Source: Pseudomonas sp. Bc-h (GTDB taxonomy: Bacteria; Pseudomonadota; Gammaproteobacteria; Pseudomonadales; Pseudomonadaceae). Taken from it: a stretch of DNA of 64,000 bases. A model generated the notes under the pieces. That model did not search any database. It saw only the letters and a program-made list of their open reading frames with translations, and was not told where the DNA came from. Made by a program: the position numbers and the translations under genes. Below are positions 10,082 through 18,998 of this stretch, in pieces (position 1 is the stretch's first letter; every line of letters starts with the position of its first letter). Location: the NCBI RefSeq assembly GCF_002080045.1, contig NZ_MUIN01000009.1, positions 64,342-128,341 of the forward strand, in the 5' to 3' direction.

Positions 10082-11588
10082 GGTTTGCCAGACGCGGATA
10101 CAGGTCGCGCAGGCGCGGATAGAGTTCACTGTAGAGGGCCAGCAGCTCCCTATGAAACTCGCGCAGTACCGGGTTCGGCAGGAAGGTTTCGCCGTCCTGC
10201 GTCATCACCTGCGCAGCGCTGGCGAAATCCTCGTACCAACCTGCTCCGACCGCAGCTGCGATGCCTGCGCCCAGACTCGACGCTTCTTGAGTGGCCGCCC
10301 TGATCACCGGGCGGTCCGTGATGTCGGCAATAATCTGGCACCACAAGCGGCTGGCCGCGCCACCACCGATGGCAACGAAGGTGTTGACCGCCTCCCCGGT
10401 GGCCTGAACCATGCGCTCGGTCGCCAGCGCCTGCTCCAGCGCGATGCCTTCCAGCACCGCCCGATAGATTTGTGCGCGGCCGTGATCCGGCGACAAACCC
10501 AGCAGACAACCCCGCGCATCCTGGTCCCAATAAGGGTTCATCACGCCGTTCCAGTACGGCAGCAGGATCAGCCCTGCGCTGCCGGGCGCGACCCGTGAGG
10601 CCTCGACTTCCAGACGCGACAGGGTCTCGGGTTGAGCGACCACATCGATGTCGAAGAATTGTCGCAGCAGGCTGTTGATCAGCAACGTGCCGGAGCGCAG
10701 TGAGGTCTCCAGCACATAGCCCCGGCGGTCGATGGCGCACATGGTGCGAAACGCTTCGTTGACTTGAGGCATGTCGGCGTAGACCCCGGACACAATCGCG
10801 GTCCCCAGATTCAGATACGCGGTGCCAGGGCTGACCACGCCAATGCCCAGACCGCCTGCCTGCCCGTCGCCACCTCCCGCCACCACCAGCGTGCCCGCTG
10901 GCAAGCCGGTCAGCGCTTCAGCGTCCTCGGTCACTGTGCCGAGAACCGTACCCGGTGCCGATGCTGCGGGGAAACAGTCAACGCTCAACGGGATCGGCAG
11001 CGCCTGGAGCACGTCCTGCGCCCATTCGTGGCGGTGGATATCGAACGCGCCGAAGGGATCGGCACTCGCCCAACTGGTGACGAACTGCCCTGTGAGTTTG
11101 CGCACCAGCCAGGCGTGTGGCTCGTAGACGTGACGGATCTGCTCGAACAGCAGCGGCTCGGCATCGGCCATCCACGCCAGGCTATAGATGGCCGGTGCCC
11201 AGTCATGGGGTTTGCCGGTGATCGCGTGCAGACGCTCGTGGCCGACTCGCTGGCAGAGCGCGGCGACTTCATCCTTGCGGCGCTCGTCGAGCCACAGAAT
11301 CGCCGGGCGTAGCAGCTGGTCTTCGGCATCGGTAACGGCCACGGTCTCCCGCTGATTGACCACCGACACGGCGGCGATGACCTTGCCTTCGATCATTGGC
11401 AACAGCGTTTTCAATGCCTGTTGTGTCGCCCGCCACCAATCCTGCGGATCCTGCTCATAAGCATTCGGCGCCGGGCGAGAGAGGGCCAATGGCGCTCGCG
11501 CCTGCGCCACCAGCATGCCCCGCGCGTCCCAGGCGATGGCCTTGCAGGTGGTCGTGCTCAGATCGATACCGATTACCAGTTTCTGCAT
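10068..11588 (-). CDS. FGGY-family carbohydrate kinase
   Basis: 506 residues, two-domain FGGY length. The N-terminal phosphate motif is GIDLSTTTCKAIAWD. The substrate-domain motif VVNQRETVAV is closer to the glycerol/erythritol kinase QRET signature than to xylulokinase. The C-terminal adenosine motifs are NLGTAIVSG and AIGGGAASRLWCQI. It would phosphorylate the ketose or polyol produced by the cluster's dehydrogenases. It is transcribed toward the cluster and overlaps the reductase gene end by 14 bp. Substrate is unassigned. Confidence 0.88.
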   Translation of the reverse strand: MQKLVIGIDLSTTTCKAIAWDARGMLVAQARAPLALSRPAPNAYEQDPQDWWRATQQALKTLLPMIEGKVIAAVSVVNQRETVAVTDAEDQLLRPAILWLDERRKDEVAALCQRVGHERLHAITGKPHDWAPAIYSLAWMADAEPLLFEQIRHVYEPHAWLVRKLTGQFVTSWASADPFGAFDIHRHEWAQDVLQALPIPLSVDCFPAASAPGTVLGTVTEDAEALTGLPAGTLVVAGGGDGQAGGLGIGVVSPGTAYLNLGTAIVSGVYADMPQVNEAFRTMCAIDRRGYVLETSLRSGTLLINSLLRQFFDIDVVAQPETLSRLEVEASRVAPGSAGLILLPYWNGVMNPYWDQDARGCLLGLSPDHGRAQIYRAVLEGIALEQALATERMVQATGEAVNTFVAIGGGAASRLWCQIIADITDRPVIRAATQEASSLGAGIAAAVGAGWYEDFASAAQVMTQDGETFLPNPVLREFHRELLALYSELYPRLRDLYPRLANLNRR

Positions 11589-11982
11589 GCGCGCCCTGCT
11601 CCATCCCCGTCCGTGACAATCCCCGAGTCGAAGGGCAAGACTAGCTGAGGAATGACCGAGCTGTCGCGTCAGCAGCCCGCGGAGATAGCCCTCGCAGCAA
11701 CCCGACTTGCCGATCCGCCAGCCCGAAGCGGATCCCTGTGGGAGGGAGCTTGCTCGCGAACGCTGGCTTACATCCGATAGATATCTGGCAGATGTACCCG
11801 AGTCTTCGCGAGCAAGCTCCCTCCCACAGGTCTTGTGGTCATACCCGAGCGATAGTTCATGTCGCTGGGAGTAAGAAGCGTCAAGTGCCGACGCTGCTCA
11901 GCCAGCCCCGCCAAATATCGTCGGATTGACAACCTCCCCCGGCTCACCGAGTCTTGTCGTCCGCACATTGCAGGAGCGCATG
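11589..11982. other. gene-free stretch carrying a REP pair
   Basis: No coding region is seen here. It holds the kinase promoter side on the left, the REP pair at 11735-11830, and the leader of the thioesterase gene on the right. Confidence 0.6.
11735..11830. repeat. REP doublet (REPIN), CCTGTGGGAGGGAGCTTGC type
   Basis: The 26-bp arm at 11735-11760 is the perfect reverse complement of 11805-11830. The motif, ending TTGCTCGCGAA, is the common pseudomonad REP sequence. The inner 44 bp also contains short palindromes. Confidence 0.9.
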
Positions 11983-12396
11983 ATGGCGAGCAAAGAAGAA
12001 ATCGCGGCGTTCATCGCCCGGGAATTTCCGCAGACCCGGATCGTCGTCGAGGCAGTCGGCGATCAGAAGGCGACCATTTCTCAGGTGGTCAACGAGTCGG
12101 ACCTGCGCCCCGGCGGCACGGTTTCCGGCCCCACGCTCATGGCGGTCGCCGACGTTGCGCTGTACGTCGCGGTGCTCGGCGTCATTGGCATCGTACCGTT
12201 GACCGTGACCACCAGCCTGACCATCAACTTCCTGCGCAAACCCGAAGCGGGTCGGCGCATCATCGGCGAGTGCCAGTTGATGAAAGTCGGCAAGACCCTG
12301 GCGATCGGCGAAGTGTCGCTGTATTCCGAAGGTTCGCCGGACGCCGTGGCCCATGTGGTCGGCACCTACGCCATTCCGCCGCAGCACCTGCGTTAA
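11983..12396 (+). CDS. PaaI-family hotdog-fold thioesterase
   Basis: 137 residues. The hotdog-domain core is visible: GGTVSGPTLMAVADVALYVA (central helix with the catalytic-type Asp), TVTTSLTINFLRKP and GECQLMKVGKTLAIGEVSLY. Members hydrolyse acyl- or aryl-CoA thioesters. AGGAG sits six bases before the second ATG at 11983 and only three before the ATG at 11980, so 11983 is preferred. The gene stands alone. Confidence 0.85.
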   Translation: MASKEEIAAFIAREFPQTRIVVEAVGDQKATISQVVNESDLRPGGTVSGPTLMAVADVALYVAVLGVIGIVPLTVTTSLTINFLRKPEAGRRIIGECQLMKVGKTLAIGEVSLYSEGSPDAVAHVVGTYAIPPQHLR

Positions 12397-12515
12397 GCGT
12401 GCAATGCAGGCGAACCTAAACATTCGCGCACACTCAAATCCCACGCAGCACCCGAAAGCTGCGGGCCGTTCAGCTAACCTGAACGTCGAATCCTCACAAC
12501 TTCGATGGAACGCTT

Positions 12516-13034
12516 ATGAAACGTTATCTCTGGCTCGGTCTTCTCGGCACCCTTTCCCTCGGCGCCCAGGCGGCCTCTCTCGACGTCCCTGTCAATCTGG
12601 TCAGCGCTGACGGCGCGCCACAACCCATCGGCCAGGTCACCATCAGCGAAACCGCTTACGGTCTGCTGTTCACGCCAAAGTTGAGTTCCCTCCCGGCCGG
12701 CGTTCACGGCTTCCACGTGCATGAGAACGGCAGCTGCGACTCAGGCACCAAGGACGGTAAAAAGGTCGCGGCGCTGGCCGCCGGCGGCCACTTCGACCCG
12801 AAAAAAACCGGCAAACATCTGGGCCCGTACGGCGATGGTCACCTAGGTGACCTGCCGGCGATTTACGTGACCGCCGATGGCATGGCCACCTATCCGGTGC
12901 TCGCCCCTCGGTTGAAGAAAATCTCTGAGGTCAAAGGTCACGCGCTGATGATTCACGCAGGCGGCGACAACCACTCCGACATGCCGATGCCGTTGGGCGG
13001 TGGCGGCGACCGGATGGCCTGCGGCGTGATCTGA
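12516..13034 (+). CDS. sodC: periplasmic Cu/Zn superoxide dismutase
   Basis: 172 residues. A Sec signal peptide (MKRYLWLGLLGTLSLGAQA) exports the enzyme. The metal ligands are all present: HGFHVHENGSC (two Cu His, plus the disulfide Cys), GGHFDP (bridging His), GPYGDGHLGDLP (Zn His/Asp) and the Cu His in MIHAGGDNHSD. The C-terminal RMACGVI holds the second disulfide Cys. It dismutates periplasmic superoxide. A strong terminator follows, so it is probably monocistronic. Confidence 0.95.
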   Translation: MKRYLWLGLLGTLSLGAQAASLDVPVNLVSADGAPQPIGQVTISETAYGLLFTPKLSSLPAGVHGFHVHENGSCDSGTKDGKKVAALAAGGHFDPKKTGKHLGPYGDGHLGDLPAIYVTADGMATYPVLAPRLKKISEVKGHALMIHAGGDNHSDMPMPLGGGGDRMACGVI

Positions 13035-13052
13035 TCCGCTTGATGAACATCG

Positions 13053-13090
13053 AAACCGGCCATACCCGCCTGGGCATGGCCGGTTTTTTT
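13053..13090 (+). terminator. rho-independent terminator after sodC
   Basis: AAACCGGCCAT (13053-13063) pairs with ATGGCCGGTTT (13076-13086), followed by a run of T. Confidence 0.9.
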
Positions 13091-13183
13091 CGTTTCCGTG
13101 AGGCGCAATTTTTTACAAGCCAGCGGTTGCAGAGGCCGACTATGGTTCGACAGCCAAGATGAGCGTTGCCAAAGGAGCCTTAG

Positions 13184-14092
13184 ATGCTGCACATCCGCAC
13201 CCCACTGATTCTGCACCCCGGCCTGTCGACACCCGACAGGCGCATCTGGCTGAAGATGGAAAACCTGCAACCCAGTGGCTCATTCAAAATGCGCGGCATG
13301 GGTCGGCTCTGCACCTATGCCGCCGAACAAGGCATGAAGTCCGTGGTCTGCCCGTCCGGCGGCAATGCCGGTCTTGCCGCCGCCATGGCTGCGATCAGTC
13401 TGGGCCTGGAGGCGCTGATCATCGTGCCGGTCACGACACCCGAAGCCACTCGCCAGCGCATCGCCCGGACCGGCGCACAGGTGCGCGTTCACGGTCAGGT
13501 CTGGGATGAGTCCAATCAACTGGCCCTGAAACTGGCCGAAGACCCACAGACCCAATACGTGCCAGCGTTCGATCATCCGTTGTTGTGGGAGGGTCACAGC
13601 ACGATGATCGACGAGATTCTCGAAGACTGCCCGCAGGTCGATACCCTCATCACCTCGGTGGGCGGTGGCGGTCTGCTGGCCGGGATTCTCACGGGGCTTG
13701 AGCGCCATCAACGGACCGATTGCCGAATCATCGCCTGCGAGACCGAAGGTGCAGCCTCGTTCGCCGCAGCCGTTGCAGCTGGGCATCCGGTGAAGCTGTC
13801 GCAGATCAAAACCATCGCCAGCTCACTGGCCGCCTCTCAGGTGGCGGCGTGGCCGGTGGAGCACATTCGCCGTTTTCCCCACGACTGCGTCGTACTCAGC
13901 GACGACGCCGCGATCAACGGCGTCGTGCGCTTTGCCGAAGACATGCGCCAGTTGGTCGAGCCCGCCTGCGGTGTATCGCTGGCCGTGGCCTATCAGCACA
14001 ACCCGGTCATCGCCGAGGCTCGCGACGTAGTGATCGTGGTCTGTGGCGGGGTCAGCGTCAGTGCACAGACTGTCTCGAACTGGCAGGTCTGA
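13184..14092 (+). CDS. PLP-dependent serine/threonine dehydratase-like enzyme
   Basis: 302 residues, fold type II PLP enzyme. The Schiff-base lysine is K35 in PSGSFKMRG. The substrate/PLP loop is SGGNAGLAAA, and the phosphate-binding glycine loop is SVGGGGLLAG. The C-terminal VVCGGVSVS matches the serine/threonine dehydratase group, which deaminates L-serine or L-threonine to the 2-oxo acid. It lacks the regulatory ACT domain of biosynthetic IlvA, so a catabolic role is more likely. Confidence 0.87.
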   Translation: MLHIRTPLILHPGLSTPDRRIWLKMENLQPSGSFKMRGMGRLCTYAAEQGMKSVVCPSGGNAGLAAAMAAISLGLEALIIVPVTTPEATRQRIARTGAQVRVHGQVWDESNQLALKLAEDPQTQYVPAFDHPLLWEGHSTMIDEILEDCPQVDTLITSVGGGGLLAGILTGLERHQRTDCRIIACETEGAASFAAAVAAGHPVKLSQIKTIASSLAASQVAAWPVEHIRRFPHDCVVLSDDAAINGVVRFAEDMRQLVEPACGVSLAVAYQHNPVIAEARDVVIVVCGGVSVSAQTVSNWQV

Positions 14093-14163
14093 GATTCAGG
14101 CCCTCTCATTCACCCAGAAGCTTATCGCCATGAAGACAGCGAGAGGCTCCGGATGACTTCATA

Positions 14164-14254
14164 CCGTGGGGGCGAAACTTGCTTGCGAAGGTGCCGGTCA
14201 GACCCTGCAACAGTGACTGATGCACCGCTTTCGCGAGCAGGCTCCTTCCCACGG
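14164..14254. repeat. REP doublet, degenerate copy
   Basis: The left arm at 14164-14189 and right arm at 14230-14254 are imperfect inverted copies of the same REP family as at 11735-11830 (TTCGCGAGCAGGCTCCTTCC on the right). It lies between convergent genes. Confidence 0.85.
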
Positions 14255-14310
14255 ATTTTGTCAGTCGATACACCTGCATCGACCGACAGGTCGCCTGAGC
14301 GATCAACGCA

Positions 14311-15030
14311 TCAACCCCAGAGCGTGCGCCCGAAGAAGGTCAAGGTGCGATCCCACGCCAGCTGCGCCCAGACCGGATCGTATTGAGTGCCCGAAATCCG
14401 CCCGTAACCCACCGCCTCTTCGTTGGTGAACGCGTGGTGCGCCAGGTAGCGGTGGAATTCGATGTCCACCCCGCCCTCGCTGAGCTTTTCTTCGAGCTTG
14501 TCGACGTTTTCTGCCGGGAAGAACTCATCCTGGGTTGCCCAGTGCGCCTGGACCGGCACCTTGATCGCCTTGGGATCGAGATACTCCAGCGGCGGCATGC
14601 CGTAGAACACCACCCCCGCCGACAGCTCGGGGATGAAGTTCAGCGCCAGCAGGGTCAGCGCCCCGCCCATGCAGAAACCGGTGACGCCCACGTTCTGCGT
14701 GTGGCCCTTGAGGTATTGCACCGCGCCGCGAATGTCTTGCGTGGCGGCGTCGGCGAAGTCGAGTTTGCTCATCAGGTGATGGGCTTCCTCTTCTTCGACG
14801 GTCTTCTCACCACGGTACAAATCAGGCACCAGGGCCAGGTAACCCGCTGCGGCGAGCCGGTCTGCGACGCCACGGATCTGGTCGTTGAGGCCCCACCACT
14901 CCTGAATCACCACGATGGCCGGGGCGCCTTCAGGCTTTGCCGGGCTGGCGAGATAGCCGCTGACGTCCTTGCCGTCCGGGCGTTTGTAGCTGATGGTTTT
15001 TCCAGCAGGCTGTTTGGATGGTTGAGTCAC
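14311..15030 (-). CDS. dienelactone hydrolase family protein
   Basis: 239 residues, alpha/beta hydrolase. The catalytic triad is visible as C120 (GFCMGG), D168 (TQDEF) and H199 (AHHAF), with the conserved Glu in VIQEWWGLND. Classical members hydrolyse dienelactone in chloroaromatic degradation, but many stand-alone copies have unknown substrates. The GTG start at 15028-15030 is supported by GGAG seven bases upstream. The upstream in-frame ATG would add an unconvincing 23-residue tail. Confidence 0.88.
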   Translation of the reverse strand: MTQPSKQPAGKTISYKRPDGKDVSGYLASPAKPEGAPAIVVIQEWWGLNDQIRGVADRLAAAGYLALVPDLYRGEKTVEEEEAHHLMSKLDFADAATQDIRGAVQYLKGHTQNVGVTGFCMGGALTLLALNFIPELSAGVVFYGMPPLEYLDPKAIKVPVQAHWATQDEFFPAENVDKLEEKLSEGGVDIEFHRYLAHHAFTNEEAVGYGRISGTQYDPVWAQLAWDRTLTFFGRTLWG

Positions 15031-15162
15031 GTTGTTCTCCGGAGATGAAAGAAAGTGTCTGGATCGCGGCCTGCAGGTCATCAGGCCGCACGAACTCACA
15101 GTTCTACGTCACTTGCTCGACGCTTGAAAGGACCACAAGCGCCCACTGCATGAAACGTGCAA

Positions 15163-15951
15163 TCAGAAGGTGCCGGGGTATCCGCCGCCGTCCAGTAACA
15201 GGTTCTGACCGGTCATGAAGCCTGCGTGTTCACTGCACAGAAACGCACAGAACGCGCCGAACTCATCGGCGGTGCCGAAACGCTGGGCAGGCACGGCCTT
15301 GCGTCGCTGATCGGCAAGGGCATCGACGCTGACGCCATTCTTGTCGGCGGCCAGGCTGATGTTCTTTTGCAGGCGCTCGGTGTCGAACGGCCCCGGCAGC
15401 AGGTTGTTGATAGTGACGTTCTTGCCCGCCAGTTGCGGCTGCCGGGCAAGGCCTGCAATAAACCCCGTCAGGCCACTGCGGGCGCCGTTGGACAGGCCCA
15501 GAGTGTCAATCGGCGCCTTTACCGCGCCTGAGGTGATGTTGATCACTCGGCCAAAGCCGCGCGCCGCCATGCTGTCGACACAGGCCTTGATCAGTTCGAT
15601 GGGCGTCAGCATGTTGGCATCCAGCGCCTTGATCCAGTCGTCACGCTGCCAGTCGCGAAAGTCGCCAGGCGGCGGCCCGCCGGCGTTGTTCACCAGAATG
15701 TCGACCTGCGGACAGGCGGCGAGCACCTGCGCGCGAATGTCGGCCTGACTGATGTCGCCGGTGACGGTGCGCACCTCGATCCCCGGCGCCAGCGTGCGCA
15801 GTTCGCTGGCCGCGGCCTGCAAGGCTTCATCACCCCGGGCGTTGATCACCAGATTGACGCCCTCTTTGGCCAGCGCCTTTGCGCAGCCCAGCCCCAAGCC
15901 CTTGCTCGCCGCGCAGACAATCGCCCAGCGTCCCGACAATCCCAGATCCAT
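15163..15951 (-). CDS. SDR family oxidoreductase, 3-oxoacyl-ACP-reductase-like
   Basis: 262 residues. The cofactor region reads CAASKGLGLGCAKALAKEG, a variant of TGxxxGxG. NNAGG is the structural motif. The usual active-site YxxxK is not evident: the segment after INITSGAVKAPIDTLGLSNG reads SNGARSG where YxxxK is expected. This group of 'SDR with SNGAR' proteins is common in pseudomonads and its activity may differ. The start at 15951 has AGGAG seven bases upstream and is preferred over an ATG six codons earlier. Confidence 0.8.
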   Translation of the reverse strand: MDLGLSGRWAIVCAASKGLGLGCAKALAKEGVNLVINARGDEALQAAASELRTLAPGIEVRTVTGDISQADIRAQVLAACPQVDILVNNAGGPPPGDFRDWQRDDWIKALDANMLTPIELIKACVDSMAARGFGRVINITSGAVKAPIDTLGLSNGARSGLTGFIAGLARQPQLAGKNVTINNLLPGPFDTERLQKNISLAADKNGVSVDALADQRRKAVPAQRFGTADEFGAFCAFLCSEHAGFMTGQNLLLDGGGYPGTF

Positions 15952-16024
15952 GAAATGACTCCTGTTCATTCGAAGATGAAAACACAGGCGTCAAACTTAG
16001 CACCAAGTGAAGGGAGGAGCGCGA

Positions 16025-16564
16025 TCAGCCGTTCTGCAGATCAGAAGTAATCGAAGGGTTGCACAAGTCAGCGCGAGACTGTTGACGGGACGCAGCTCGT
16101 TCGGCGTCACGCATGTCGCGCAGCTGTTTTTTCAGAATAGGCACCGAAGGCGCATAGAGAAAACCGAACGACACGCTGTTGCGTCGGCCTTTCACCGCGT
16201 GGTGCATCAGGTGGGCATGATAGAGGCGCTTGAGGTAGCGATTGCGCGGTTTGGGGCGAACCGGCCAATGCCGATGAACCACGCCGTCGTGAACCAGGAT
16301 GTAGATCAGCCCGAAGGCCGCAACCCCCGCGCCCACCCACTGCAACGGGTCGTGGCCGCTGTTGCCGAGCACGATCAAGCCGACCGCGACCAGGCCCAGC
16401 GCCAGCAGGTAGATGTCGTTGGTTTCGAACGCGCCCAGGTGTTCTTCATGATGTGAGCGGTGCAGGAACCAGCCCCAGCCGTGCATGACGTACTTGTGCG
16501 CGAGAAAGCCGACGCCCTCCATGGCGATCAGGGTGCCGAGGAAAATCGCGAAGTTGAGGATCAT
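16025..16564 (-). CDS. crtZ: beta-carotene hydroxylase family (CrtZ)
   Basis: 179 residues, a di-iron membrane hydroxylase of the fatty-acid-hydroxylase superfamily. The histidine clusters HKYVMH (23-28), HRSHHEEH (35-42), HDGVVH and HAHLMHH are all intact, interleaved with membrane segments. CrtZ adds 3-hydroxyls to beta-carotene rings to give zeaxanthin. No other carotenoid gene is in the window, so its substrate here is open. It is transcribed divergently from ppnN. Confidence 0.88.
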   Translation of the reverse strand: MILNFAIFLGTLIAMEGVGFLAHKYVMHGWGWFLHRSHHEEHLGAFETNDIYLLALGLVAVGLIVLGNSGHDPLQWVGAGVAAFGLIYILVHDGVVHRHWPVRPKPRNRYLKRLYHAHLMHHAVKGRRNSVSFGFLYAPSVPILKKQLRDMRDAERAASRQQSRADLCNPSITSDLQNG

Positions 16565-16813
16565 GAGATTGAAAACATCGTGTCAAGGTTGCCGCAGGCG
16601 TCTGAACGTCGAGGTGCAGCATACCGGGACGGACCGGAAAATCCAAAGCCACAGGCCCAATGGCGATGCTGTGCCAAAGATTTCACTCACAACGTTTGCT
16701 TTCCTGACCGAGCGATGTAAAAAATGGCCCCATGGGTGGGCGTGTATGGCGCTCACTGTACTAATGCCGGCAGCCGACGACGGTGGGCAGGCATCGCTTT
16801 CAAGGAATTCAGA

Positions 16814-18187
16814 ATGGCTCCAAGACACGTAATCAACGCTTCGGTCAGTCCAAAAGGTAGCCTGGAGACTCTGTCGCAACGTGAAGTACAACAGCTCAGT
16901 GCCGCAGGCTCGGGCAGCACCTACAACCTCTTTCGCCAGTGCGCCCTGGCCATCCTCAATACCGGCGCCCATGTCGACAACGCCAAGACCATCCTCGAAG
17001 CCTACAAGGACTTCGAGGTGCGCATTCACCAACAGGATCGCGGGGTGCGCCTGGAGCTGCTGAACGCGCCGGCGGACGCCTTCGTCGACGGCGAAATGAT
17101 CGCCAGCACCCGGGAAATGCTGTTCAGCGCCCTGCGCGACATCGTCTACACCGAGAGCGAACTGGACAGCCAGCGCATCGACCTGAGCACGTCTCAAGGG
17201 ATCACTGACTACGTCTTCCATCTGTTACGCAACGCCCGCACCCTGCGCCCTGGCGTCGAACCCAAGATGGTAGTGTGCTGGGGTGGCCACTCGATCAACA
17301 CCGAAGAATACAAATACACCAAGAAAGTCGGCCACGAACTGGGCCTGCGCAAACTGGACATCTGCACCGGCTGCGGCCCGGGCGTGATGAAAGGCCCGAT
17401 GAAAGGCGCGACCATCGCCCATGCCAAACAGCGCATCAACGGCGGTCGCTATCTGGGCCTGACCGAGCCTGGCATCATCGCCGCCGAAGCGCCGAACCCG
17501 ATCGTCAACGAGCTGGTGATCCTGCCGGACATCGAAAAACGTCTGGAAGCGTTCGTCCGCGTTGGCCACGGCATCATCATCTTCCCCGGCGGCGCCGGCA
17601 CCGCTGAAGAATTCCTGTACCTGCTGGGCATCCTCATGCACCCGGACAACCAGGGCCTGCCGTTCCCGGTGATCCTGACCGGGCCGAAAAACACCGCGCC
17701 GTACCTGGAGCAACTGCACGCTTTCGTCAGCGCCACGCTGGGCGAAGCAGCGCACAAGCACTACAAGATCATCATCGATGATCCGGCCGAAGTGGCGCGC
17801 CAGATGACCGAAGGCTTGAAAGAAGTGCGTCTGTTCCGTCGCGAGCGCGCCGACGCGTTCCACTTCAACTGGCTGCTGAAGATCGAAGAGAGCTTCCAGC
17901 GCCCGTTCGATCCGACCCACGCCAACATGGCCAGCCTGCAACTGAGCCGCAGCCTGCCGCCCCACGAACTGGCGGCCAACCTGCGCCGCGCGTTCTCCGG
18001 CATCGTTGCCGGCAACGTCAAGGACAAGGGCATCCGCTTGATCGAAGAGCACGGCCCGTACGAGATTCATGGCGATGCCGAGGTCATGAAGCCGCTGGAC
18101 AAGCTGCTGCAGTCGTTCGTCGAGCAGCACCGGATGAAACTGCCGGGCGGCGCGGCGTATGTGCCGTGCTATCGCGTGGTTTCCTGA
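16814..18187 (+). CDS. ppnN: pyrimidine/purine-5'-nucleotide nucleosidase
   Basis: 457 residues, essentially the length of E. coli PpnN (YgdH). It contains the LOG-type nucleotide motif PGGAGTAEEF with preceding CTGCGPGVMKGPMKGA. N- and C-terminal extensions carry the family-specific regulatory regions. PpnN cleaves nucleoside monophosphates to base and ribose-5-phosphate and is controlled by (p)ppGpp in E. coli. The ATG at 16814 (AAGGAA upstream) gives the standard N-terminus MAPRHVINASVSPKGSLETL; a longer upstream frame is not supported. Confidence 0.93.
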   Translation: MAPRHVINASVSPKGSLETLSQREVQQLSAAGSGSTYNLFRQCALAILNTGAHVDNAKTILEAYKDFEVRIHQQDRGVRLELLNAPADAFVDGEMIASTREMLFSALRDIVYTESELDSQRIDLSTSQGITDYVFHLLRNARTLRPGVEPKMVVCWGGHSINTEEYKYTKKVGHELGLRKLDICTGCGPGVMKGPMKGATIAHAKQRINGGRYLGLTEPGIIAAEAPNPIVNELVILPDIEKRLEAFVRVGHGIIIFPGGAGTAEEFLYLLGILMHPDNQGLPFPVILTGPKNTAPYLEQLHAFVSATLGEAAHKHYKIIIDDPAEVARQMTEGLKEVRLFRRERADAFHFNWLLKIEESFQRPFDPTHANMASLQLSRSLPPHELAANLRRAFSGIVAGNVKDKGIRLIEEHGPYEIHGDAEVMKPLDKLLQSFVEQHRMKLPGGAAYVPCYRVVS

Positions 18188-18214
18188 TCAATCGGCAACC
18201 CGTGCCACGCCCCC

Positions 18215-18284
18215 CTGTAGCAGTCCGGTTTACCGGCGGTTGCGACTTGGACGACGCCACCGCCAGCAAGCCGGACGGCTACAA
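18215..18284. repeat. REP doublet, GTAGCAGTCCGGTTTACCGG type
   Basis: The arm at 18215-18244 pairs imperfectly with 18255-18283. This second REP family is shared with the half element at 2475-2503. Confidence 0.8.
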
Positions 18285-18328
18285 AGGCATCCTGCAACGC
18301 CCCGATTCGTTTCCCTGATGGAACCTCC

Positions 18329-18913
18329 ATGATTCAGATCCGCCCCATGACCGCCGATGATTTCGAGCGCTTCTGGCCCACTTTCCAGACTGTGATCCAG
18401 GCGCAGGAAACCTACGCTTACGATCCCGGCCTGAGCTACGAGCAAGCCCTGCACCTGTGGCTGGAATACCCGCTGCACACCCTGATCGCCGAGGAAGACG
18501 GCGTACTGCTCGGCAGTTATTACCTCAAGGCCAACGCCGCCGGCCCCGGCAGTCACGTGTGCAACTGCGGCTACATGGTCACCCCCGCCGCCCGCGGTCG
18601 CGGAGTCGCGCGTCTGATGTGCGAGCACTCCCAGCAACTGGCCGTGGACAGCGGCTTCTCGGCCATGCAGTTCAACTCCGTGGTCTCGACCAACGATGTC
18701 GCCGTCGCCCTCTGGCACAAACTCGGCTTCGAAACCGTCGGCCGCCTGCCCCGCGCCTATCGCCATGCCCGACACGGGCTGGTGGACTGCCTGGTGATGT
18801 ACAAATGGCTGGCGGACATGCCCGCCTCGCGCAAAGCCAAGAGCCCGTTGCTGATCGGGCGCAAGAATATCGAATCGGTGGTTTCGCGGCCTCGTCGCCC
18901 ACGGCCGGACTGA
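18329..18913 (+). CDS. GNAT-family N-acetyltransferase
   Basis: 194 residues. The N-terminus IQIRPMTADDFERFWPTFQT is GNAT-like, and the acetyl-CoA motif A is GYMVTPAARGRGVARLMCEH. The SVVSTNDVAVALWHKLGFE region matches motif B. Substrate unknown. It immediately precedes the hrp box of the effector gene and has no evident link to it. Confidence 0.88.
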   Translation: MIQIRPMTADDFERFWPTFQTVIQAQETYAYDPGLSYEQALHLWLEYPLHTLIAEEDGVLLGSYYLKANAAGPGSHVCNCGYMVTPAARGRGVARLMCEHSQQLAVDSGFSAMQFNSVVSTNDVAVALWHKLGFETVGRLPRAYRHARHGLVDCLVMYKWLADMPASRKAKSPLLIGRKNIESVVSRPRRPRPD

Positions 18914-18938
18914 GCCCATCGCAACGCCTCATTGATCG

Positions 18939-18967
18939 GGAACCGTTCGGGTCATCCATGCCACTCA
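18939..18967 (+). promoter_or_regulatory. hrp box (HrpL-dependent promoter)
   Basis: GGAACC (18939-18944), exactly 16 bp, then CCACTCA (18961-18967). This is a perfect match to the consensus GGAACC-N15/16-CCACNNA for the ECF sigma factor HrpL. It ends 31 bp before the effector start codon. Confidence 0.95.
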
Positions 18968-18998
18968 GGGTGCAAACTCCCTGCATGGATGAACTCCC

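Noticed and set aside
16814..18187. Considered as a lysine decarboxylase (frequent label for LOG-like proteins)
   Set aside because: Length and N/C-terminal extensions match PpnN; the PGGxGTxxE motif is that of nucleotide-cleaving LOG-type enzymes.
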